Source: Desulfamplus sp. (GTDB taxonomy: Bacteria > Desulfobacterota > Desulfobacteria > Desulfobacterales > Desulfobacteraceae). From it: a DNA stretch of 8,305 bases. The notes beneath the pieces are model-generated. The model was not told the origin of the DNA. It saw nothing but the letters and a program-made list of their open reading frames with translations, and made no database searches. The position numbers were made by a program, and so were the translations under genes. Shown here piece by piece: positions 1-6,116 of this stretch. The DNA lies in the NCBI GenBank assembly GCA_015233755.1, contig JADFXA010000084.1:1-8305 (forward strand), read 5' to 3'. Within the stretch, counting starts at the first letter, position 1; every line of letters begins with the position of its first letter.

Positions 1-2
1 TG

Positions 3-593
3 TATAAACAGATGCTTTTTGATTTTGCAAAAAAATATTCTGATTTAACAGAAGAAATACGAACAAAAATAGTAGAAAATAGTCTCTCTGAAGCTCGTAA
101 AATTGCTCATACTGTTAAAGGAGTTGCGGGAAATCTCTCTATTGACAGCGTTCAGGCAGCAGCGTTTGAGCTTGAAAAAGCAACAGCAGCGTTCGAGCTT
201 GACAAAGCAACAAAAGAGAGGCTTCCTGGATTTAATTACAATAAATTACTGTCTGACCTTGAGCAATCATTACAGCCTGTAATAGAATCCATAAAAAGTT
301 TGCAAAAAGACTCTGTGCAAAACAGTCTATCGCAAAATATGACAACTGATTATAGAGAAACCAGATTAATCCTTATTAAAATGGCTCAACTGCTTAAAAC
401 CAGTAATTCAGATGCTGAGAATTATTTAGATGAATTACAAAAGCTAAAAGGTGGGGGCTTTGATGAAGAGCTCCAACTTATTGAGGAGTTTATCGGTAAT
501 TTTGACTTTGAAAATGCTAAAAAGCCTTTACAGCGTGTTATTGACACATTAGAGAGCCAACAGATTGCATCAGCAGGAACCATCAATGACTGA
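3..593 (+). CDS. C-terminal part of a hybrid sensor histidine kinase or phosphorelay protein, Hpt domain (5' end outside window)
   Basis: This is the histidine phosphotransfer end of a larger signalling protein. The frame is open to the left edge and the residues before the first Met (Y-K-Q) continue the Hpt helix, so the gene starts upstream; the Met at 12 is internal. The phospho-accepting His is in AHTVKG, with its codon at 108-110, followed by GVAGNL as is typical of Hpt four-helix bundles. A 9-residue tandem repeat (AAFELEKAT/AAFELDKAT) lies in the next helix. After a linker, the last 70 or so residues (from TDYRETR; SDAENYL, then FDFENAKK) look like the helical tail often seen after Hpt domains in Desulfobacterota hybrid kinases (recognised from memory). 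The likely role is relaying phosphate from a receiver in the same protein to the overlapping downstream regulator. The nature of the upstream domains is unknown. Confidence 0.85.
   Translation, partial: YKQMLFDFAKKYSDLTEEIRTKIVENSLSEARKIAHTVKGVAGNLSIDSVQAAAFELEKATAAFELDKATKERLPGFNYNKLLSDLEQSLQPVIESIKSLQKDSVQNSLSQNMTTDYRETRLILIKMAQLLKTSNSDAENYLDELQKLKGGGFDEELQLIEEFIGNFDFENAKKPLQRVIDTLESQQIASAGTIND
159..212 (+). repeat. 27-bp tandem duplication inside the Hpt coding region
   Basis: Two adjacent in-frame 27-nt units, 159-185 and 186-212, differ at only two positions (t/c at 167/194 and a/c at 176/203). They encode AAFELEKAT and AAFELDKAT. One change is silent (Phe) and the other swaps Glu for Asp. 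The unit keeps the reading frame and adds about two and a half helical turns just after the phospho-His helix. Confidence 0.9.
575..578 (+). promoter_or_regulatory. Ribosome binding site deciding the ATG at 586
   Basis: AGGA lies 7 nt before the ATG at 586, inside the end of the upstream gene. It favours this ATG over the in-frame TTG at 565, which has no comparable site. The start overlaps the upstream stop (ATGACTGA), so translation of the two genes is probably coupled. Confidence 0.6.
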
Positions 594-1497
594 AAATAGA
601 CAGACATTATTAGTAGTGGATGATGAACCAACCAACATCAGAGTGCTAAGAGAATTATTAAAATCTGATTATACAGTGCTGGCAGCCACAAGCGGTGAAA
701 AAGCGTTGCAGATAATGGAATCTGATGATTGCCCTGATCTTATACTTTTAGATATTATCCTGCCTGGAATAGATGGATATGAAGTATGTAAACGATTAAA
801 GGCGGATGAACGCCATAAATTTATTCCTGTTATTTTCATTACGTCTCAAACCACAGAAGAGGATGAAGTCAAAGGTTTTAATGCGGGAGCAGTTGATTAT
901 ATTACAAAGCCTCTTAGTGCACCTATAGTAAAAGCCAGGGTAAAAATGCATCTTGAAGTAAAAGAACTCCGTGAACATTTCAAAAAACTCTCCATGCGTG
1001 ATGGATTGACAGGTATTGGCAACAGGGTTTGTTTCGACAATTGTTTAGAACAGGAATGGAAAAGGATGCAACGCGAAAAAGCCTCGTTATCGCTTATTTT
1101 CTGTGATGTCGATTTTTTCAAAAAATATAATGATCATTATGGACATCAAGAAGGCGATAAATGTTTGCAGGTAGTAGCCTCAATAATTAAAAAAACAGCT
1201 AATAGACCAGCAGATTCAGTAGCTCGATATGGCGGAGAAGAGTTTACAGTTATTCTTCCCAATACAGATTCGGAGGGTGCTGTGGAGTTAGCAGAGAATA
1301 TCAGGTTGGCAATACAAAATCGTGAAATACCACATGCCGCATCTACGGCAAGCAGATTTGTTTCACTCAGTTTAGGAGTAGCGACAGTTATTCCTTCTCA
1401 GAAGATTACGCCGGAAAAGTTTATTGCTTTGGCAGATTCGGCACTCTATAAAGCAAAACAAAACGGAAGAAATCGTGTTATCTTTCATATTGTTTAA
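586..1497 (+). CDS. Response regulator with diguanylate cyclase (receiver-GGDEF, PleD-like)
   Basis: This is a predicted cytoplasmic enzyme that makes c-di-GMP from two GTP when its receiver is phosphorylated. Residues 1 to about 125 form a receiver domain: acidic pair D12-D13, phospho-acceptor D56 (in LLDIILPG), T86 and K108 (ITKPL). Residues about 140-303 form a GGDEF domain starting at the usual D-G-L-T-G-I-G-N-R motif. The catalytic signature GGEEF is intact at 216-220. An inhibitory I-site, RPAD at 207-210, sits exactly five residues before it, so product feedback inhibition is expected. There is no transmembrane segment and no EAL domain. I chose the ATG at 586 (303 aa) over a TTG at 565 because of its AGGA site. 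The gene overlaps the Hpt gene by 8 nt, making it the likely output of that phosphorelay. Confidence 0.93.
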   Translation: MTENRQTLLVVDDEPTNIRVLRELLKSDYTVLAATSGEKALQIMESDDCPDLILLDIILPGIDGYEVCKRLKADERHKFIPVIFITSQTTEEDEVKGFNAGAVDYITKPLSAPIVKARVKMHLEVKELREHFKKLSMRDGLTGIGNRVCFDNCLEQEWKRMQREKASLSLIFCDVDFFKKYNDHYGHQEGDKCLQVVASIIKKTANRPADSVARYGGEEFTVILPNTDSEGAVELAENIRLAIQNREIPHAASTASRFVSLSLGVATVIPSQKITPEKFIALADSALYKAKQNGRNRVIFHIV

Positions 1498-1581
1498 AAA
1501 ATAGGATAATCAATCCTGCATTTGAATGATGATGACTTTTCTGATAAAAACGCTAACATCGAGTAAAAAAATAATTTATTT

Positions 1582-1587
1582 GGAGGG
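1582..1587 (+). promoter_or_regulatory. Strong Shine-Dalgarno site for the LamG protein gene
   Basis: GGAGGG ends 5 nt before the ATG at 1593. It is the closest match to the full anti-16S consensus in this window, suggesting efficient translation of the exported protein. Confidence 0.7.
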
Positions 1588-1592
1588 ATTAA

Positions 1593-2696
1593 ATGAAAAT
1601 AAATAGTGTTATTGCTCTATTAATAACGATATTGTTTACGAGTTTTGCCTCAATAGGTGATGCAGCCTTCAATGATGGATTGGTCGGCTACTACACTTTT
1701 AACGGTAATGCCAATGACAACAGTGGTAACCAGAATCATGGTAGTGTATATGGTTCAACCCTAACATCAGACAGATTTGGCAACTCTAATAGTGCCTACA
1801 ATATCGTCGATACACAGTATATATCTCTAAACAATAATGTAATGAATAATCTCGGAGATTTTACAATCATCTGCTGGGTAAAATTTGGTGTTATGAATTC
1901 AGATATTAACAATATTTTGGGAATAGCTAACTCTGGAGAAGATAACGAATTTAATCTTGCTTACAATAAAAATTCCAATGATTTTAATATCGACTTCAAA
2001 GGAAGTGCATACATAAACTTTAATGGAAAGATTGATATGTCAGATAGTAAATGGCACTTTATAGCATTTATACGACATAATACAGAAGGCGTGATTTATG
2101 TTGATAACATTAAAATAGGAACAATATCAATTTCAAATCAAACAATAAATTCTGATATAAATGGTGTAGTTATTGGACAAGACCAAGATTGTTTGGGTGG
2201 ATGTTTTGATAAATCTCAAAATCTAAATGGAGATATTGACGATCTGCTTATTTATAATCGTGCAATATCTGAATCTGAAGTGCAAGAGTTGTATAGTGAG
2301 CAATCCACTGAATTAACAAATAGTGAATATGATGTAGGATATCAGAAAGGTATCGAATTTTGTAAACAAAATCCATCTAAATGTGGAATTAATATAAATT
2401 GTGAAGAGCCTGTTTGTGCTGAAGTTATAACTTATGCCAAACCTTCCAATATTGACTGTTGGATTATGTTTCCAACTCCATGTAGTGTTCCTTCTGGTTG
2501 GGAGACAACAACTGATACAAAGATTAATCTTTGTGGAATAGCAAAAGATATTGATAATTGTGCAATTGTTGAAAATAATCTTGATATTACAATGCCTTGC
2601 ATTGATGTTTTTGGAACTAAACTTCCAATAGTTTTACAAAAATTTACCAATACAGAAGATCCATTTGGCTATTACTGGAAGCTAAATCTTAAGTAG
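1593..2696 (+). CDS. Secreted LamG-domain (concanavalin-like) protein with Cys-rich C-terminal module
   Basis: This 367-aa protein is predicted to be exported. It has a Sec signal peptide (K2, hydrophobic core from about 6 to 21, probable cleavage after G22-D23-A24). Residues about 27-235 form a LamG/Laminin_G_3 jelly-roll domain: GLVGYYTFNGNANDNSGN near the start, D-R-F-G-N-S-N-S-A-Y, FTIICWVKF, WHFIAFIRH, and the closing GDIDDLLIYNRAISESEVQ-LY. Such domains bind or contact carbohydrates, but no catalytic residues are evident. The tail (246-367) opens with a Y-D-x-G-Y-x-x-G...C...N-P-x-x-C-G-I motif and holds nine cysteines (257, 264, 270, 275, 289, 297, 314, 323, 336). It ends in VFGTKLPIVLQ...GYYWKLNLK. 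I have an impression of similar tails in Desulfobacterota exported proteins but cannot name the family. Disulphide bonding is plausible in the periplasm or outside. The gene is flanked by 95 nt upstream and a terminator downstream, so it is probably monocistronic or read from the signalling genes. Confidence 0.85.
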   Translation: MKINSVIALLITILFTSFASIGDAAFNDGLVGYYTFNGNANDNSGNQNHGSVYGSTLTSDRFGNSNSAYNIVDTQYISLNNNVMNNLGDFTIICWVKFGVMNSDINNILGIANSGEDNEFNLAYNKNSNDFNIDFKGSAYINFNGKIDMSDSKWHFIAFIRHNTEGVIYVDNIKIGTISISNQTINSDINGVVIGQDQDCLGGCFDKSQNLNGDIDDLLIYNRAISESEVQELYSEQSTELTNSEYDVGYQKGIEFCKQNPSKCGININCEEPVCAEVITYAKPSNIDCWIMFPTPCSVPSGWETTTDTKINLCGIAKDIDNCAIVENNLDITMPCIDVFGTKLPIVLQKFTNTEDPFGYYWKLNLK

Positions 2697-2720
2697 TAGA
2701 GATTTTCAATATCGAAAGTA

Positions 2721-2773
2721 GAAAAAAACGACTGCATGGATAGGATAAAACCTTCCCGTCATTCGTTTTTTTC
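2721..2773 (+). terminator. Intrinsic terminator after the LamG gene, likely bidirectional
   Basis: An 11-bp perfect arm pair, G-A7-C-G-A at 2721-2731 and T-C-G-T7-C at 2763-2773, encloses an inner GC-containing stem (GGA-AGG at 2738-2744 with a T bulge, against CCTTCC at 2751-2756; loop ATAAAA). The T7 run (2766-2772) serves the + strand and the A7 run (2722-2728) would give a U tract on the - strand. It begins 24 nt after the LamG stop. Confidence 0.75.
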
Positions 2774-2784
2774 TTGACTTAAAA

Positions 2785-2876
2785 TATTTTGCTATGCAAT
2801 AGATGAACAACATTTATTAAATATATTTTTAATATTCTATAATCCCACCATTTATTTTAAACCTTATAGCAAAATA
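2785..2876. repeat. 11-bp inverted repeat in the intergenic region
   Basis: TATTTTGCTAT at 2785-2795 is the exact reverse complement of ATAGCAAAATA at 2866-2876, with 70 nt between the arms. The interval includes a weaker all-AT hairpin (2815-2821 with 2828-2834) and a TATAAT hexamer. It could be paired protein-binding sites or chance in AT-rich DNA; the sequence alone does not decide. Confidence 0.35.
2814..2843 (+). promoter_or_regulatory. Possible promoter for the ABC ATPase/acyl-CoA ligase operon
   Basis: A perfect TATAAT at 2838-2843 is preceded by TTATTA at 2814-2819 (3 of 6 matches to TTGACA, 18-bp spacer). It lies after the terminator and about 170 nt before the ATG at 3017. The rest of 2774-3016 is non-coding: the longest reading frame I find with an ATG is 22 codons (2878-2946) without a ribosome site. 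AT-rich DNA makes chance TATAAT hexamers common, so this is tentative. Confidence 0.35.
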
Positions 2877-3016
2877 AATGCAACTTCTCGACTGCCACTA
2901 CAACAACTATTGCTTGATTAAAATTCCTGAACGACAAAAAAGATAAAGGCAAACCTGTTAGAAATAGTTCTTTTATAAATGCTAAATCAATTTCTTATAA
3001 AAAAATAAAGGATATT

Positions 3017-3778
3017 ATGAGCTATTTAATTGTATCTGAAGTTACCCTATCTTTTGGCGGACTCAAAGCTCTCTCTGGCGTTAATATGGAGATTGAAAAG
3101 GGTCTTATCACATCAATTATTGGACCTAATGGTGCTGGTAAGACAAGTATGCTCAACTGTATATCTGGTTTTTACCACCCTACAGAGGGTCAAATCAGCT
3201 ATTACGGAAACAATCTTACACACGCATCACCCCATGAGGTTTCAAATATGGGTATTGCCCGTGCTTTCCAAAATTTAGAGCTGTTTAGAGGGCTTTCTGT
3301 TCTTGATAACCTTCTTCTTGCCCGACATATAAAGCTAAAATATAACTTTTTTGAGGCTCTTATCTTTTGGGGAAAAGCATCAAGAGTTGAGTCTGAAAAT
3401 AGAAAATTTGTAGAAGAAGTGATAGATTTTATGGAGCTTGAACCATACAGAAAGAGCCTTGTTGGCAATTTAAGCTATGGCGTTCAAAAAAAGGTAGAGG
3501 TTGCAAGAGCGTTGACTCTTGATCCAGACCTTTTACTTCTTGACGAACCAATGGCTGGCATGAACCTTGAAGAAAAAGAGGATATTGTCCGTTTTATAAT
3601 GGATATTCAAAACGAACGAGGAGTTACCGTGGTTTTAGTTGAACATGATCTTGGCGTAGTTATGGATATTTCAGATAGAATTCATGTTCTTGATTTTGGT
3701 CAGCTTATCGGCTCTGGAACACCAGAAGAGATTTCATCAAATCCAAAAGTAATTGAAGCCTATATAGGAAATGAATAA
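3017..3778 (+). CDS. ABC transporter ATP-binding protein, LivG-like (branched-chain amino acid family)
   Basis: This is a 253-aa cytoplasmic ATPase subunit that would power a membrane transporter of the Liv (HAAT) type. All motifs are intact: Walker A GPNGAGKTS at 36-44, family signature LSYGVQ at 152-157 in the place of LSGGQ, Walker B LLLLDEP with D176 and catalytic E177, and switch H210 (VEHDLG). The C-terminus (GSGTPEEI...NPKVIEAYIG) is the LivG-type ending that distinguishes it from LivF. Its length is normal. The start ATG has AAGGA 4 nt upstream; the frame extends back to a stop at 2915 without another usual start codon. The stop is 2 nt before the acyl-CoA ligase gene, so the two are co-translated. 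No permease or binding-protein gene follows, so the transported substrate cannot be stated. Liv-like ATPases beside acyl-CoA ligases may serve fatty or aromatic acid uptake (inference). Confidence 0.9.
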   Translation: MSYLIVSEVTLSFGGLKALSGVNMEIEKGLITSIIGPNGAGKTSMLNCISGFYHPTEGQISYYGNNLTHASPHEVSNMGIARAFQNLELFRGLSVLDNLLLARHIKLKYNFFEALIFWGKASRVESENRKFVEEVIDFMELEPYRKSLVGNLSYGVQKKVEVARALTLDPDLLLLDEPMAGMNLEEKEDIVRFIMDIQNERGVTVVLVEHDLGVVMDISDRIHVLDFGQLIGSGTPEEISSNPKVIEAYIGNE

Positions 3779-3780
3779 AA

Positions 3781-5697
3781 ATGGAAAATAGCGATAAACT
3801 CACTCAATATTCCATACCCCAACTGCTGCGCCTTAGAATGAATTATAGCGGAGATAAAGTTGCCTTACGAGAGAAAGATTTTGGAATATGGAACACATAT
3901 ACATGGAAATCTTACTACTCTTATGTTCGCAAAACAGCCCTTGGAATGAGACAGATTGGCATTAAAAAAGGTGATATAGTTGCAATTATAAGCGACAATA
4001 TTCCAGAGCTTCTATTTACAGCAATAGGCTGCCACTCACTTGGTGCAATCTCTGCTGGAATCTATCAAACTACAATGCCAGATGAGATAGCACAAATCAT
4101 AAACTCTCTTAAAGTTACAGCTGTCTTTTGCGACAATCAGGAGCAGGTTGATAAATTAGTTGAGGTAAAAAATAAAATACCAAAAGTTAAAAAAATTATC
4201 TATGAAGACCCTCGCGGAATGAGAAGTTATACATCAGACCCTTGGTTTATTCCAATAAGTGAAATTTACAAACTTGGTGATAAGCTTGGTGAAAAAGAGC
4301 CAAAACTTTTTGATACTTTAATTGATGCAACTGCTCCTGATGATGTGTGCCATCTCTGCTTAACCTCTGGGACTACTGGTGTTCCCAAAGGTACCATGAT
4401 GACTCACAAAAACTATATAAACATGGGGGTTCAGATTACAAAAGTTGATCCTTTAAAGCCAACTGATGAGTATGTCTCTTTTTTGCCTTTTGCTTGGATA
4501 GGAGAGCAGATGAACTCATTTGGCATTGCAATGGCAACAGGTATTACTATCAATTTTCCAGAATCTGTTGAGACTGCTATGTCTGATTTAAAAGAGATTG
4601 GTCCCCATTTTATGTTTGGCGCACCAAGAATTTATGAATCTATCCGCTCATCAATTTGGCTTAAAATTGATCAATCTTATTGGTTTAACAAGAAGCTCTA
4701 CAACTACTTTATTGAGATAGGTCAAGATGCGGCAAAATATAGAATGTCAGGAAAAAGTATGCCGATTATGCTAAATTTTAAAGCTTGGCTTGGAAAACAG
4801 ATTATATTTCGTCCTCTTGTAAACCAAATTGGGCTTTTGCGTCTTCGCCGTGCCTATACAGGCGGTGCAGCATTAGGTCCAGAACTTTTTACATTTTATC
4901 AGGCAATTGGTGTAAATCTAAAACAGATTTATGGACAGACAGAGATAACAGGAATTGCCTATATGCACAGAGATGGCGATGTGCGGCCAGATACTGTTGG
5001 AATGCCTCTTCCAGGAACAGAGTGTCGAATAAGTGAAGAGGGTGAGATACTTTCACGCTCTGCTTCCGTATCTCCAGGCTATTTTGAGCAGCCAGAAAAA
5101 ACAGCAGAACTTTTAGAAGGCGGATGGCTTCACTCTGGTGATGCAGGGTATATTGATGATTCAGGTCATCTTGTTGTTATTGATAGAGTATCTGATGTTA
5201 TGCACAACCACAACAATGAGATGTTCAGCCCAATGTTTTTAGAGAATAAACTCAAATTCAGCCCATACATTAAAGAGGCAGTGATCTTTGGGGATAAAAG
5301 AGAATATGTTTCAGCACTTATAAATATTGACCCTGAAGTTGTGGGGAAATGGGCAGAAGATAGAGGTATCTCATACACAACATACATGGACCTTTCTAAT
5401 AAAAAAGAGGTTGCAAATCTTATCCTTGAGCAGGTAAGAGGCATCAATGAAAGAGTTGAAAAAGAGCATTTTAAGATTAAGAGGTTTGTTCTCCTTTATA
5501 AACTACTTGATGTTGATGATGGAGAGTTAACAAAAACTGGTAAAATTAGACGTAAAGTTGTTATGGATAGATATAAAAATCTCTATGATGGACTTTATGA
5601 TGAGTCTGTTAAGATAAAAGAGGTTGAGGCAAAATTTCAGTATCAAGATGGTCAATCAACAACTGTAAAAACCACCATCACATTTTATGACTCTTAA
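3781..5697 (+). CDS. Long-chain acyl-CoA synthetase (AMP-binding, ANL superfamily)
   Basis: This predicted ligase activates a carboxylic acid, probably a long-chain fatty acid, with ATP to an acyl-adenylate and then to acyl-CoA. At 638 aa it has the length usual for the long-chain class. Motifs: P-loop TSGTTGVPKG at 195-204; acyl/adenylate site YGQTE at 384-388; HSGD at 451-454 with adenine-ribose-binding D454; hinge D468-R469; and the C-terminal catalytic lysine region LTKTGKIRRK with K588. The stretch ENKLKFSPYIKEAVIFGD and the last part (FQYQDGQSTTVKT) resemble the bacterial group commonly found beside Liv-type transporters. There is no signal peptide, so it acts in the cytoplasm or at the inner face of the membrane. 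It follows the LivG-like gene by 2 nt, with AGGAA (3766-3770) 10 nt before the ATG. The hinge reads DRVSD rather than DRxKD, and the following loop is unusually His/Asn-rich (475-479). Substrate chain length cannot be read from sequence. Confidence 0.93.
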   Translation: MENSDKLTQYSIPQLLRLRMNYSGDKVALREKDFGIWNTYTWKSYYSYVRKTALGMRQIGIKKGDIVAIISDNIPELLFTAIGCHSLGAISAGIYQTTMPDEIAQIINSLKVTAVFCDNQEQVDKLVEVKNKIPKVKKIIYEDPRGMRSYTSDPWFIPISEIYKLGDKLGEKEPKLFDTLIDATAPDDVCHLCLTSGTTGVPKGTMMTHKNYINMGVQITKVDPLKPTDEYVSFLPFAWIGEQMNSFGIAMATGITINFPESVETAMSDLKEIGPHFMFGAPRIYESIRSSIWLKIDQSYWFNKKLYNYFIEIGQDAAKYRMSGKSMPIMLNFKAWLGKQIIFRPLVNQIGLLRLRRAYTGGAALGPELFTFYQAIGVNLKQIYGQTEITGIAYMHRDGDVRPDTVGMPLPGTECRISEEGEILSRSASVSPGYFEQPEKTAELLEGGWLHSGDAGYIDDSGHLVVIDRVSDVMHNHNNEMFSPMFLENKLKFSPYIKEAVIFGDKREYVSALINIDPEVVGKWAEDRGISYTTYMDLSNKKEVANLILEQVRGINERVEKEHFKIKRFVLLYKLLDVDDGELTKTGKIRRKVVMDRYKNLYDGLYDESVKIKEVEAKFQYQDGQSTTVKTTITFYDS

Positions 5698-5703
5698 AAA
5701 ATA

Positions 5704-5973
5704 ATGAAAAAAACAAGAGAAAAAAAAGCCGTTGCTCTTCGCTATAACGCACAGTTAGAGGCTGTCCCAAAGGTTATTGCCAAGGGTAGCGGTAAAGTTG
5801 CAGAAAATATTATTGAGCTTGCTAAGGAACATGGAATTCCTGTACAAAGCGATCCTGATCTTGTTGAAGTGCTATCTACACTTAAAATTAATGAGGAAAT
5901 TCCACCATCTCTTTATATTGCAGTTGCAGAGCTTCTTGCATTTGTATATTCTCTTAATTCTAAAAAGAGGTAA
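5704..5973 (+). CDS. FlhB C-terminal-domain homologue (stand-alone, FhlB/YlqH-like)
   Basis: This 89-aa soluble protein matches only the cytoplasmic C-terminal domain of the flagellar/type III export switch proteins (FlhB/YscU family). Diagnostic stretches are A-V-A-L-R-Y at 9-14, P-K-V-I-A-K-G at 22-28, IIELAKEHGIPV at 36-47, and EIPPSLYIAVAELLAFVY at 65-82. The four transmembrane helices of full FlhB are absent. The NPTH self-cleavage motif is also absent: the protein begins about where the cleaved C-terminal fragment would, with a basic leader (KKTREKK). Family members of this kind have been reported to substitute partly for the FlhB C-terminal fragment in flagellar export, but its role here is inferred. 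It starts 6 nt after the ligase stop with no clear Shine-Dalgarno, so it probably depends on translational coupling. No flagellar genes are in the window. Confidence 0.85.
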   Translation: MKKTREKKAVALRYNAQLEAVPKVIAKGSGKVAENIIELAKEHGIPVQSDPDLVEVLSTLKINEEIPPSLYIAVAELLAFVYSLNSKKR

Positions 5974-6079
5974 TATACCTTCAAACGCGAATAGATTTAG
6001 CTTTTATATATCCAAAACTCAACCATAACCGAGAGGAGTATATAAACTAAAAGAGATAACGAACTTTATTGAGTTATTG

Positions 6080-6107
6080 TTGAATCTGATTTTGGAACAA
6101 ATATACT
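6080..6107 (+). promoter_or_regulatory. Candidate sigma-70-type promoter just before mltG
   Basis: TTGAAT (6080-6085) and TATACT (6102-6107) are separated by 16 bp. The -10 ends only 9 nt before the ATG at 6117, so a transcript from it would have almost no leader. An imperfect inverted repeat (6017-6029 with 6073-6085, 11 of 13 pairs) overlaps the -35. The remaining 5974-6079 shows a GAGGAG (6033-6038) with no start codon at usable distance. Confidence 0.4.
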
Positions 6108-6116
6108 AAAGATATT

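Noticed and set aside
565..585. TTG at 565 as the start of the diguanylate cyclase gene
   Set aside because: The ATG at 586 has a well-spaced AGGA and the receiver domain begins right after it.
1503..1517. Small hairpin (AGGAT/ATCCT, 5-nt loop) after the diguanylate cyclase gene
   Set aside because: It has no T tract on the + strand. It does on the - strand, but no - strand gene needs a terminator here.
1522..1548. TTGAAT and GATAAA as a promoter for the LamG gene
   Set aside because: The spacer is only 15 bp and the -10 match is poor; not enough to call.
2774..2802. TTGACT directly after the terminator as a -35 box
   Set aside because: At 16-19 bp spacing no hexamer resembles TATAAT (best is 2 of 6).
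2878..2946. 22-codon reading frame between the LamG and ABC ATPase genes
   Set aside because: No ribosome binding site and no recognisable peptide; probably chance.
2881..2970. CAACAAC and GTTAGAAA suggesting a degenerate integron attC site
   Set aside because: Core and complementary sites do not pair properly, and no integron gene or cassette pattern is present.
2918..3016. In-frame open stretch upstream of the LivG-like ATG suggesting a longer N-terminus
   Set aside because: It contains no ATG, GTG or TTG in frame, and the protein from 3017 already has the normal LivG start with AAGGA before it.
4785..5036. Alternative-frame open reading frames inside the acyl-CoA ligase and other genes (both strands)
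   Set aside because: They lie wholly within strong genes and encode no recognisable domains; shadows of the real frames.
5968..5980. AGGTA-ATA-TACCT hairpin at the end of the FlhB-like gene
   Set aside because: 5-bp stem with a 3-nt loop and no T run; too weak for a terminator.
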